Shown: positions 1 to 15,926 of the stretch, piece after piece
Numbering within the stretch: the first letter of the stretch is position 1
Layout: every line of letters starts with the position of its first letter
DNA from: Coriolopsis trogii
Lineage: Eukaryota > Basidiomycota > Agaricomycetes > Polyporales > Polyporaceae
Reading direction: 5' to 3'
Assembly (NCBI GenBank): GCA_020543525.1
Contig: JAHYIO010000005.1
Location: 1,585,001 to 1,649,000 of the forward strand
Length of the DNA: 64,000 nucleotides
Notes under the pieces: model-generated
What the model was told of the DNA's origin: nothing
What the model saw: only the letters and a program-made list of their open reading frames with translations
Database searches by the model: none
Made by a program: the position numbers and the translations under genes

Positions 1-51
1 GACGTAGCCCTGCATCTCGTACAGCTGCTTTCGTGTAGGCGTCGCGGTCAT
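1..51 (-). CDS. N-terminal start of a gene running off the left edge (partial)
   Basis: On the minus strand an ATG at position 51 opens a frame of 17 codons that reaches the window edge without a stop. It reads MTATPTRKQLYEMQGYV. A start of the type 'xxQLxxxxxQGYV' resembles the first helix of phytanoyl-CoA dioxygenase-family proteins, but 17 residues are far too few to call a family. The sequence upstream of the ATG (52-1002) shows no other convincing gene, so it could serve as a shared divergent promoter with the gene starting at 1003. Confidence 0.3.
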   Translation of the reverse strand, partial: MTATPTRKQLYEMQGYV

Positions 52-1002
52 GATGGGAGGTGATAAGATAGTGACACCGTATATAGGTCAAATTGAACTC
101 CGTCGGATAGCCATGGAGACATACTTACCGTGACTTCAACACATTCACCCCAGCCCTCCTGTCACTGTATTCCCTCAAAAAGCATGAGCTCAAGAAGATA
201 TTGTGCTCTGGCAACTTGAGCTTTCTGTTTTTTTTGTTTACGACGTCGCGACTCTTGGCGATCCGGCAGAAATCGTCGGGTTTGAAGGCAAGGTCAAGTT
301 GTAAATCGGCAAGAAGTCGATATCAAGAACATTTTTGAGGGCAACGAATTCATGAGCGAGGTTGACTCTGTTAGTTCTATGTAGACATTCGATATGCACA
401 GATTCAGGCTGTACATAAGTAACCTGGGATTCACCAGGCCTAATCGGCCCGGCGTTGCCGACCAAAAACATATAGGCGCTTACCGCAGGCGCACGTCCCG
501 GGGCAGCGCTGGTTTGCGGTAGCGGACTTACGCTCTCTTTCGTACCGTCACCACCTCGAGCCTCCCCCACAGACATCATCAAAATGCCTTGTCTCTAGAG
601 TCTCTACGCACGAAATTGTGAGTACACCATCTATATCTTATCCAGTGCGGTTCTTCAGGACTCGGAGATGAAGGGCGGACCGTCCATAAGTCTGCTTCCA
701 AACCACCATAATGAGACCGTCATGCGTATGCGCTGTCAAAAGCCCAATACCAGGCAGTTCTGATCCACCAGGTTGCGAACATTGTACGGGTGCAGGCGAA
801 AGAGGCACCACACGGTGATCGAGTGTAATGCGAGCCGGTTACCCTGGCGTCACGCGCATACACCTGGCGGTCGCACGTCGGAGAACGTCATTCTCGGTGG
901 GCGGTATGAGCTTTGTTATTCACCCCGTACCCATGCTTACACCGCAGCGCAACGACTACATGTACCCCAGCAGTCGTACTGACCAGAACCCCAGGATTCG
1001 CT
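52..1002. other. Intergenic, presumed divergent promoter region
   Basis: No open frame here has splice-site support or recognisable protein character. A 114-codon minus-strand frame at 238-582 was considered and not accepted. The region lies between a minus-strand start at 51 and a plus-strand start at 1003, so it probably holds both promoters. A T-rich run sits near 227-238. Confidence 0.4.
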
Positions 1003-4000
1003 ATGGACCTCGTCGCCTCAACGTCTACACCTCTCCTCTCTGCCACCGGTATGGACGAACTCGCTGCATCTTCACGCGCCACGGAATCATTCCTTGCCAT
1101 CGGTGCCGTGCCCGTCTTGCAGTACCTGAGCTATCCCCCATCCCGACCTGCCACCAGCTCCTCAACTGTCGCTCTCAACCAGTTGAATCCTACCTCACTT
1201 CCGGAGAACGAGCAGCACATACACAGAGCGGTCGCGCGCCTCCACCAAGCTTGCCAGCAGTCATTCGGCAGCACCGATGCTCTCAAATTTGAGATACACG
1301 AGGAAGCAGGCAATCTAGGTATGTGTCCTAGCACCTTGACCCCATCCCCCACGTGTCCAATCTCGTTCTTCAAGGGAAACGTTGCACCCTCATCATCACA
1401 CGACCCGACGGTGGCTCGCGTACGTACGCCTCCCCCTCGGCCCACATGAAGAAGTACGAAGCGAAAGCGAGCGTATGCACCTTGGCTATCCAGAATGGCG
1501 CTCTCGAGTTCATTCAATCCGGCGAGTCAGATCCTTCCTCTTCTGTCCCTTCCATACCACAGGCGGCTCCCGAGGCATCCAATACGCCGTTGGAGATGGA
1601 CGAATCGGTCAAGGCCATCGAACAGTGCTGCATGGAGTGGACAGAAGGCAAGATCAAACCGTTCTGGTTGGTCATCAACGAACCTAAGCTTGGGAAGAGT
1701 ACGTCCATATATCATTTTGTCCCTAAGTCCACATGATGTTCACATGCCTGTCATTCAGCTCAAGGATGTGCCCTACGCATACAGTTAGGTCGGCACAACT
1801 CAAGGGTTTATTCTGTCAACACTGTCCACAATGGGCCCGGTGAAGCCAAGAAGGCGTGCGCTCAGGTTGCCCTCATAGACGGCGTGATTGACTACATCAA
1901 GTCATGGTCACCGTCTACCGCTGTTCCAACTCCAGAGGAGCCAGAGAATCCCTCGCCCATCACCCTGCAGCAGTTCTTTGAGTCCCTTCCCCAGCCTTTC
2001 CCTGAGGCCGTAGCGGGTAGAACCGCTGTTGATATCAATGGCCCAGCATGGCTCAATACAACGATCCAATCGGCAAGAGGTGGCAAGCTTGTGCCGAACT
2101 TCATATGGACTGTCGACACACGCCTAGGCTGTGAGTGCGTTCTCATTTCCGTTGACGTCAAGTCTTCTGACGCTTCATTAGTGCACGGATGTCTACTACG
2201 CCTTGAGCGCCCCGGTGAAGTTAAGTCCTATCTTGTTGACGCGCGTTTCTTGAAGCGAGCGGAAGCCAAGGCTGCCGTATGTCTCCTTGCCATGTCCCAA
2301 GGTGTGGGCGACTACATCCGCAGCGTGGGTCGGGCCGTCGAAGAGCGGCTCTCCCCTCAAATGCGGAGGCACATCAACGACGTGCTCCTCACGACGTTGA
2401 ATGCAGAATATCGTAAGATTCATGGGCCTGGGATACAACCCACGTTCGATTACGATATGGATCTTGACGGTCAGTGCGTGCTTCCTCATCTCCGTTCGTG
2501 ACCCTAGTCAGCTGAGCGAGGCCGAATGTGTGTGCAGCATGTGGCGCTACGTTGATTCTTGCACTCGGTCAGCCCTCGAATCCTCAGCAGGAGCAGCGCT
2601 ACTCTGTCCCTGCTGAGTATCGGAATCGGAATGACGCGAAGCTCGCTGTCGTCCTCCATGCCGTCGAGCAAGGCGCCATTGAGTTTCTGCGCTTTCAGGG
2701 CAAGCCGCCGCCCCCGGGGTACGTTCCATTCTATGCGCATCAGCAAGATAACCAGGTTCCCAATCGAAAGAGAAAGAACTGGGATTCTGCTGCTGGTGGT
2801 GGTGGTGGTGGTGGTGGCGGTGGCAACTGGTCGAATAATCACAACAATGGCTACCAAGGGGGCGGTCATAGTAATGGCAATTGGCAGAACAAGAAGCCGC
2901 GGATGGGTGGTGGCGGCTTCCAGCAAGGTCATCACTTTGGTCAGCCTTCACAAGGCGGCAAATATGGCTCCGGTCAAGGTCAGGGCTTCTCCGGGTTCGG
3001 AGATGGACACCAGAACGGCGGCGGGTACCAGAATGGCAATAAGTCTGGTTGGAACGGACAGAAGAAGCAGCCGTTCGCGAAGAAACCCCACGCGCCTGGT
3101 TCGGGCCAGTACGGAGGTGTGTCAGTGTCTCCCGCTGCCCCTCCGTTCAAGCCAGGACCTAGGAACGGTGGTGGCCCTGCCCGTCATACGCAGCAGCAGC
3201 TTTATCCTCAGTCGTTCTCCGCTCCTGCTCCCTTCAACGGTGCGGGCCCGCCGTACCCGCCGCAACAGCAACAGCAGCAGCCTCCCTACTTCACGTCTCA
3301 GTTTGCATATTCGGCCAGCGGACCCGCTCCTGGGGTGGCACAGCCCGCACAGGCTGCGTACTTCGGCGCGGGGCCGCAGGTCCCATTACACGCTCAGGCT
3401 GGTCCATCTCATATGCCATTCGGCGCGCAGCCATATGGCGCACCTTCCCCCTCTGTTCCGCTACCGGGCAACGTCCCGTATCCGTATTTCCCTGCTCAAA
3501 CTCAGGCGCAGCCGGCGGCTGCGCGAGCACCTGTTCCCCCCACCCCACAGTACTACCCACAACAGTTCCAGTACGGTGCTGCCGGGACCGCTTATCCTTC
3601 CGTGCCTGGCCAAACCCAGGTCCCGGGGTATCAGCCGTATCCGACCACCCCCGCCCCTCCCCAGCCGCCTCAGCATGGTTACTATCCCGTCGCGCCTACA
3701 GCAGCAACGCCGCCAGTCCCGCCCAGTCGACCCGGTCCCGCCCTTCCCGTTCCCCCCGCCCCCGCACCAATACACACGCCGACCCCAGCAGCACCCGGCT
3801 CTGTGCCCAGGTTATCGACGCCAGGCGTTGGAGCAGTGTCAGCTAACAAACCCGCAGCGTCTGTGCCTGCACCCAACCCCGCGTTCACGGCGTACACTTC
3901 GCCCCTCGACCCTGGCACCGCGCAGACTCGAGCTCCTGTACCAGCTCCGGTTCCCCCTCGTCCACAGACTTCGCTCCCGCTTCCGCCTCAACCATTGGTG

Positions 4001-4606
4001 AGGCCACCGCCTCCGCCGCCTGTCGGTATCTCGCCTCCACCCCCACCGCCGAATACTAGCGCCCCGCCCCTGCCGCCGTTATCGGCAGGTCTTCCACCGA
4101 GACCGACGTCCGCTGCGAAGTCTGCGTCTACGTCCATGCCAGCGCCCAAGCCCGCGTCTACCACGAATGCTACCCCAGGCAAGACTGTCGCGCAGAAAGC
4201 GGAGCCCGCTGCGGGTGCGGGTCCGTCGAAGGGCGCGAAGGTCGCGGTGTCTTCGGTAGCCAAGACAAACGTGACGACGCTGTACGGTACGTCTCCCTCG
4301 CTTTCTGTGCTCTTCTCTTCCTCAGCATCGACGTTCATCGCTGACGTATGTGCCTTGACCGTGAACATGGATCTGGTAGACTACTGCAACGCGAAGGGGC
4401 TGCCGGCGCCGCAGTGGTGCCAGGAGATCGTGAAGGGGGCCGGAGTGGGGGAGCCGAAGCACAAGGTGTGGGTCGTGATCGGGAAGACGAAGTTCGAGCT
4501 CCCGGTGCTGTTCCAGAGCTTGAGTCAGGGGCAGGAGAAGGTGGCGAAGAAGGTCGTCGACCAGCTCAAGACGAATCCGAAGCAGGTCGAGGCGGCGCGG
4601 TCGTGA
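1003..4606 (+). CDS. Protein with tandem dsRNA-binding-like repeats and a Gly/Pro/Gln-rich low-complexity tail
   Basis: Exons 1003-1318, 1375-1698, 1759-2130, 2182-2469 and 2538-4606 join in frame to 1122 codons plus stop. A possible extra 39-nt in-frame intron at 4287-4325 would shorten it by 13 residues. Four segments end in an Ala/Lys-rich amphipathic helix of dsRBD type: KYEAKASVCTLAIQNGALEF, GEAKKACAQVALIDGVIDYI, RAEAKAAVCLLAMSQGVGDY and NDAKLAVVLHAVEQGAIEFL. Each is preceded by a short beta-rich stretch, and introns fall just before or inside the repeats. From about residue 490 there is an uninterrupted Gly 8-10 run, then RNA-binding-like Gly/Asn/Gln/Lys sequence, then about 400 residues rich in Pro, Ala and Gln. 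The last 75 residues (from MDLVDYCNAKGLPAP) look folded and resemble one more dsRBD-like unit. The dsRBD assignment rests on pattern only, and the canonical KKxAK motif is degenerate. A role in RNA binding or granules is inferred. Confidence 0.7.
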
Positions 4607-5245
4607 TTGACTCTTGTAACGCTGAGGGTGAGGGTGAGTGCTAGGAGTACGTACGTGCAGCGACCGTGCCCTGATCAAGATGAAAGATTTTGCTTGCGTC
4701 TATTTGCAGTCCCTTGGTCTCGTAATGCTTTCTGCTCTATTGACACGGTCGGTTATTCTAACAACGCTGCTCGTAATGTTGCTGTCACGACTCCTCATAT
4801 CACATACGACTGCTATCTAGTACTTGCCCACAAACTCGCTCTTATGTGGATGATGTCTTACTAGGTGCGTCAATATGGACCATTCGCGTGATGCCCTCAT
4901 TGCGTGTCTTCTCGCAATACATATGTGCCTCAATATCTCGGAGATCGTGACAAGCTGTCAAAATACGGGATGACGGATGAGGTAAAGACCGGTGCTTTCT
5001 TGACCACCTGCCACCGAGACTGGCCAGAAGGTCAGGTTTCTTTCTCGCGCCTCCATACGTCGCAATGGCGCATCCGTAGAGGGACGATTGCGTGATCTTT
5101 GTACGAACTCCGAGCACGTCATACTACCAAGTCCAATTCCACTGACTTAAAGTGGCTGTGGGCGCGCAGACGGGTCTCGCTCCCGCTTTCACTCCTTCTC
5201 CATCCTCACTGATCTCCGGCTTAGCGCGTCCGCGTTATAATCAAC
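4607..5245 (+). other. Intergenic: 3' end of the RNA-binding-like gene and promoter of the first homocysteine synthase
   Basis: No gene is seen. The spacer contains the 3' untranslated region of the upstream gene and the promoter of the next. A TTATAAT stretch at 5235-5241 lies too close to the ATG at 5246 to act as an ordinary TATA box. Confidence 0.4.
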
Positions 5246-10278
<5,033 letters not shown>

Positions 10279-10454
10279 AAAGCATCTACGGAATCTTCGT
10301 CAGGCGAGGCAACGCCCTCGACCGAAGAGCACTTCTCTTTCCGCGCAGGCGCAGGAGAGATACGTCTCTGAAGAAATCGCCATCGTTTTCACGGTTTGTA
10401 CATTAGAATGTATCACATATGTTACACGCACCGGTCACAGGATCATCGTGAGGG

Positions 10455-11134
10455 TCAAGCCCGTCGACCTGCGACGAAGAACGCAAGGTTATCGCGGACA
10501 GCGTCCACGTTGCACTTGCTGCTGTCGATCCCATACACAGCCGCGGCCTTCCGCACTTGTTCCTCTACATGGTAGCGTCGAAACCGGAATGAACGAAGAT
10601 GTGAGCAAATCCTGCCAGCTGTCAGCACAAGCCAGTGAGAAGAGACCGACCTGGCATCCTCCGGAGCTCCCATAGATTCCGCGGAAACTCCACATCGTCC
10701 GGGAACGGCTGCCCGTCCAACCGAGGGAGAGCCAACCACTGCGACGAAGCGCTGTTATACGTTCTGAGCTCGCTGAAAATATGTACGGAGGCGTCGGTAA
10801 CGCTGCTGCCATCCTCCAGCACACGCACGTACCTCCGGATCGTCGCCGCGGTGGAGACTTTTTGTGCCTCGACGAGGGCGGCGCGTTGGGCGTTCGCACT
10901 CTGGGCTTCCTCGAGGAGGGCACGGTGGTGGGCCTCGGTGGAGGTGAGGATGCGGACGAGGTCTGCGAGGAGGGTGACTTCGACGAGGGTCACCTCAGAC
11001 ATGCCCGGCCCAGGCAATTCCGAGTCGTGAGGAGCATGCGCATCATGATCATGCGGCGGACCGTGTGTGTCCGTGTCGTTTGATTCTGTACAATGTGAGG
11101 TTGAGGGAGTTGGGACGGGTCGGATACCTGCCAT
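10455..11134 (-). CDS. Small hypothetical protein with a His/Asp-rich N-terminus
   Basis: ATG at 11134. Exon 1 (10647-11134) and exon 2 (10455-10611) join in frame to 214 residues across a very short 35-nt GT..AG intron (10612-10646). Because the intron is so short, a frameshift rather than splicing is possible. The N-terminus has DTHGPPHDHDAHAPHDSE. A helical stretch follows (LLADLVRILTSTEAHHRALL, then Ala/Gln-rich), possibly coiled coil. The C-terminal part, ending AVYGIDSSKCNVDAVRDNLA, looks like a small helical domain. I do not recognise the family. It is convergent with copy B, whose stop is at 10278. Confidence 0.55.
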
Positions 11135-13200
11135 CTTCGAATCGCGTTTGTTGTCAAGGCTCGGGATCCGAGAAGGGGTAAGATTATATAGGCTGGAAGG
11201 CGTCGGTATATGTACGTGGTGCGACCCCTGTGGCGGCTAATGCTGTCACCGCGTCGACACCGCCTCGATGGCATTTATTGGGCTTGTGTTGCAAGTAGTA
11301 CAGGTACCTGACGGGTACGAGCCAGTATCGCTGTATGTCTGCCGGCACCGCCGGATTTCATCTAAATGGGGTATGGCAATAGGGATGGTCAATTGCCACT
11401 CAGAGCAACAGTTTGTGAGGAAACAGCCTGACTATTCTATGCTGTACACACTCGGATCTTCAGCCTCGGTTTAGCTGCCTGTGCCAAGTCACAAAGCCAT
11501 GGACGAACACCGTGTACGTCATCGCATCTGTTCAAAGAGTAGTACAGCACCACCGTGGTTCTTGCCCTTGCACCGAGCATTGTTCACTTCGCCTCTCGAG
11601 CTATCATCCTCGGCAGATACAGTGAAGACACCACCGCCCAGGTAGATAGCGCAAGACGTCAGCGGTGCTGCTCGAGTGTGCCTGATGCTGGACGTGTTTC
11701 TAACATACCGGAGACCATCCCTCCTAACTTGGATCCTTGACCTCGTACCACCACCAGTGCGCCTAGACGCCAGTGCGTCGACAGCGAGAAGGGTGGTGAT
11801 CGTTCATCGGCCACCTCATTCTCCATTCCCCATCACTATTGGCACATTGTCCAGCAAAACACCGTGTTCGGCCGCCGCCAGAGATGGCAATACCTCAGCC
11901 TTCACGTAGTGACCTAGGCGGGTGATTCAAGGCTTCGAGGAAGTGAGAGCGTCGGTATGTGTCGCGCGCTTCGCATCGTGGCCGGGCCACGCTGTAATGG
12001 GGACCGTTCCGTATATACAGTATGCCGTGCGCGGACGGGTGTTCGAACCTCCTTCCAACCCGTAAGCTTGTATGCTTGTGCACAGTCGTGTGGAGCGACA
12101 CCGTGACGGACAGCCTGGGGGAGGCTGTGGGAGACTAAGAAGGATTGAGGATATGGATTGTCGGTGGCGGTGATTCTTCAAGAACTGGTCGGGGCGGAGT
12201 CATCACCGGTCGCCCTGCGTTTACCACCTCCAATCTTGGCGTGTGGGGAGGATGGCTGTTCGAGAGGTTCTACGGGAGAGGCCAGGCTGCATAGAGTGAG
12301 CTGCAGGAAGTGCAGGACGCGTTGCGTGAGTCAAAGCTGGCGTCAAATGTTTGGCGGGGACAGAGTTTTAGTGTCGTAAATACCGCTCGCGTGTACTGAG
12401 TTTACAACCAAAGCTTGGCCTAAAACATGCAGACAACATACCGGAGATGAGCAGATGTGCATTCAATCTTACAATTCGTGGGATGCGAGAATGTTGCGTC
12501 CGAGTTGTTCCCTTGACATCACTGTCGAATTATCTCCCTGTCTGACCACGACTCGCATCCCATCACCGGGTGATACGCAGCGCTTCGAGATGTTAGTAAC
12601 AAGTCATCAAGGTCTGCGTGCGAAGGAGTGCTGTGAGTTTTTTTACTGTATGATAAGGCTGATCATGAGCTCCAGGAGGCGCTGCCTACATGGTTGACAC
12701 GAAAGCGGTGCTGTCGAAAGAGGGGAGCTGCGGACGGGGTAAGAGAGTTGTTACCCCGGCTCGTGTTGTGCACGCCAGATTGGGCGGAAATGGCACGTTG
12801 ATGTTGTCGTATTCCGAGTACGGCGCTTAGGCTTGCGTGGCCGGGCGTTGTACGACATACGAGGATGACATATCGGGACTGTTCGGACAGAGGGGTGGAC
12901 GACATACCGAGCGCAAGTGCTGCCCGCCGAGGAGGCCAGACGTGCTATTCGAGCGTGCTCTACTCTGGAGGGCGTGGGAGCAGTGTGACGGAGGACGTGA
13001 CGGGGTACGCGGAGCCATTTCGGGCGTGTGCTTGCCCAAATATGGGTCGCCACCGTCGCGTGGGGCCGTGCACCGCAGGACAGATAAGAGGGGCGGCGGA
13101 CCCATCCCCTCCCTCTCCCCAACCATCACCTCCCCACCTCACCGTCGGGGAGCATCTTTCACTACATCGCCCCCCACAACTCTTGTCTCTCTCTTCCAGC
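11135..13200. other. Long intergenic region
   Basis: About 2 kb with no gene I can support on either strand; only short unsupported frames occur. The last 120 bases before 13201 are pyrimidine-rich (CCCCTCCCTCTCCCC and similar), typical of a fungal core promoter or leader for the protease gene that follows. A GTTCGAAC string near 12041 was checked for a tRNA and none was found. Confidence 0.4.
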
Positions 13201-15926
13201 ATGCGTCGTTTGTTCGTCGCCGCTGTCGCCGCCGCCGGTCTCGCTGGCGTCCTCGCTCATGACTCAGACCCCGTTCTTCGTCGCAAGACCCTCGGTTTCG
13301 GCCCCGTGCTTCCCCATGCTTCCTACCATACCAATCCGGTCTACCACAGCAGCCTCCTCAGTTCAAGCCAGGACCCGTTCGAGGTCGCACGCCTCTTTGT
13401 AGAAGACCTCGTTCGCGACATCCCCGACGGCTCCTTCCAGGTCCGCAAGGACTCGTACACCGACCCTGCCACCGGCGTCACCCACGTCTATGTCCGCCAG
13501 TACGTCAACGGCATCGAGGTCGCTGACGGCGATATCAACGTCAATGTCAAGGACGGCGTTGTGCTATCCTACGGAGACTCTTTCTTCCGTCCCCAGGGCG
13601 CTCAGCTCTTTGCCCAGTCCGACGTCAACCCGCATGCCGAGTACTGCGAGTCTCTCGAGAAGGCCATCTCAGAGCAGTACGGTCACGACCGTTCGACGCC
13701 CGAGCTCGATGAGCGTCACAAGGCCCTTACCCAGCTCGGGTGGCTCTACGCCTGGAACTGCCAGTACGTCGACGTTCCCGATCGCATGGCTGAGCACCCC
13801 GACTTCGCTGCTGCTGAGGACTACGCCGCCGGCGACGTCACTCGTGCGCTTCTCCAATTCATGGTCGCTGCTATTCCCAAGCCGTCTCTGAGTGCAGAGA
13901 TCATGCAGAACCCTGGCAAGTTCCTCCCTGACATGACCGTGACCTTTGAGCACCACCTTGCCGGTGATCACCCTCCGTCCTTCACCGTCGACAATGTGCC
14001 CGACACCGTCAACCCCGTCAAGGGCCGTCTCGCGTTTGTCCAAGTTCCTTCCGGAGATGCCACCGCTCTGCAGCTCGTCTGGAAGGTGTGTCCTCTTTCG
14101 TCAGGCGTCGTTCAGCTATTGACTCCAGTTGCAGTTCGAGGTTGAGATGCGAGACAACTGGTACGAGGCTGCAGTCTCTGCCGAGGCACCTCACCGGATT
14201 ATCTCCGTTGTCGACTGGGCTTCCGATTCTCCTCTTGCACCTATCCCTCAGGAGCCAGATGGTGCAACGTACAACGTCTTTGCGTGGGGCATTAACGATC
14301 CTTCGGTCGGTGAACGTTCCATCCAGAAGGAGAACTTTGACCCGCTCGCGTCTCCTCTCGGCTGGCACTCTCTTCCCTTCGCCAACGACCCTCAGTCTGC
14401 TGGCATTCGTCGCAAGCCCTCGTCGACGATCCGCAACACCACAACGACGTGGGGTAACAACGTCTTCGCCCACGAGGATTGGGAGGGTCGCAACAACTGG
14501 ATCAACAACTACCGCCCTGATGCCGGCTCAAGCAAAGCGTTTGATTTCGCTTACAAGCCCAAGGAGACCGCCAGCGAGGACGCGCTTGAGGAGGCTCAGA
14601 AGTATATCAACGCGACGGTCACACAGTTGTTCTACACGTCCAACATGGTCCACGACCTCTACTACCGTTATGGCTTCACCGAGGTTGCTGGCAACTTCCA
14701 GCAGCACAACTTTGGTCGCGGCGGTCAGGAGAACGACGCTGTCATCGCCAACGCGCAGGATGGTAGCGGATACAACAACGCGAACTTCATGACTCCGCCC
14801 GACGGTCAGAACGGTCGTTGCAGGATGTACCTGTGGAACACTGCCAACCCGTACCGCGACGGAGATCTCGAGGCGGGCATCGTTATCCACGAGTTGAGCC
14901 ATGGCTTGAGCACTCGTCTCACCGGTGGTCCTGCCAACTCTGGCTGCCTCGGTTGGGGCGAGTCTGGTGGTATGGGCGAAGGCTGGGGTGGTATGTGGGA
15001 CCTACATCCATGTAGGAACGGTCTACTGACGTACAACACAGATTTCCTGGCGACAACGATCCGAAGCAACAAGATCTACTCCGACTACGCCATGGGTTCA
15101 TGGGCTGCGAACCAGGAGAAGGGAATCCGCAACTACCCGTACTCCTTGGTGTGTATTTTGACTCCTGTCTCCCTGCCTCGCCATTCTCATCCTACTCTCC
15201 CTCAGAACGAGACCATCAACCCGTCCACCTACAAGACCCTGGACAAGCCGGGATATTGGGGTGTGCACGCCATCGGCGAGGTCTGGGCGCAGATGCTGTG
15301 GGTGGTGTCCCAGAGGCTGATTGCCAAGCACGGCTTCGTCGAGGACCTCTTCCCTCCCAAGCCGCTCGAGGACGGTACTATCCCTGAAGGGGACTTCTAC
15401 CGCAAGCAGGAGTTCACCGCGGAGGGCAAGCCCAAGCCGCTCGTCCCCAAGCACGGCAACTCCCTCAGCGTCCAGCTCGTCCTCGACGGTATGAAGCTCC
15501 AGCCCTGCCGTCCCTCGTTCTTCGACGCTCGTGATGCCATCCTCGCCGCGGACAAGACCCTCACGGGTGGCGAGAACTTCTGCGATATCTGGGAGGCGTT
15601 CGCGTCTCGCGGTCTCGGTGTCGACTCGAAGGTCGAGGGTCGCACGCCGTGGGGCGGAGGAGTCCGCTCGAATGTGAGCAGTTTTGCGCCGCGCATATGA
15701 TTTTTCGTTTGCTGACGTTGCAACGTGTCAGGGTTACGCCAAGCCTGCAGAGTGCTCGACGGACGTACCTCCTCCCGAGGAGCCCGCTCCCGGTGACGGG
15801 GACGACGACGATGATGACGACGACGATGATGACGACGACGATGATGACGACGACGACGACGACTGGCCGTGGCTCACATGGGTCGTGCAGAAGTCGACCG
15901 CGTTCTCATACGCGTGGCCGTTCTGA
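13201..15926 (+). CDS. Fungalysin (M36 extracellular zinc metalloprotease) with poly-Asp C-terminal tail
   Basis: Exons 13201-14085, 14135-14990, 15042-15148, 15206-15673 and 15732-15926 total 2511 nt, or 836 residues. Residues 1-19 form a signal peptide (MRRLFVAAVAAAGLAGVLAH). A long N-terminal propeptide of FTP type follows (VRQYVNGIEVADGDINVNVK). The catalytic domain carries the zinc motif HELSH inside IVIHELSHGLSTRL, with the downstream GESGGMGEGWG-DFLA segment that supplies the third zinc ligand Glu in M36 enzymes. The family usually has HEYTH; Leu-Ser here is a mild variant that keeps HExxH. The exon 2/3 junction falls inside GEGWG|D. After the normal end of the catalytic domain the last exon adds a Pro/Glu linker, 21 consecutive Asp, then an aromatic tail (WPWLTWVVQKSTAFSYAWPF). 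Secreted protein degradation is the expected role. Confidence 0.93.
15790..15863 (+). repeat. GAC/GAT microsatellite coding for 21 Asp
   Basis: An uninterrupted run of GAC and GAT codons after GGG, arranged in a rough 15-base period (three GAC, two GAT) that repeats three to four times and ends in a pure GAC run. It lies in frame in the last exon of the fungalysin gene and probably varies in length between strains by slippage. Confidence 0.85.

Noticed and set aside
238..582. 114-codon minus-strand frame near the left edge
   Set aside because: No family feature, low-complexity start (Met-Met-Met, Gly/Ala/Pro-rich), and no link to the partial gene at 1-51.
12030..12065. GTTCGAAC string resembling a tRNA T-loop
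   Set aside because: The flanking bases do not pair into a T-stem on either strand, and no A-box or acceptor stem fits nearby.
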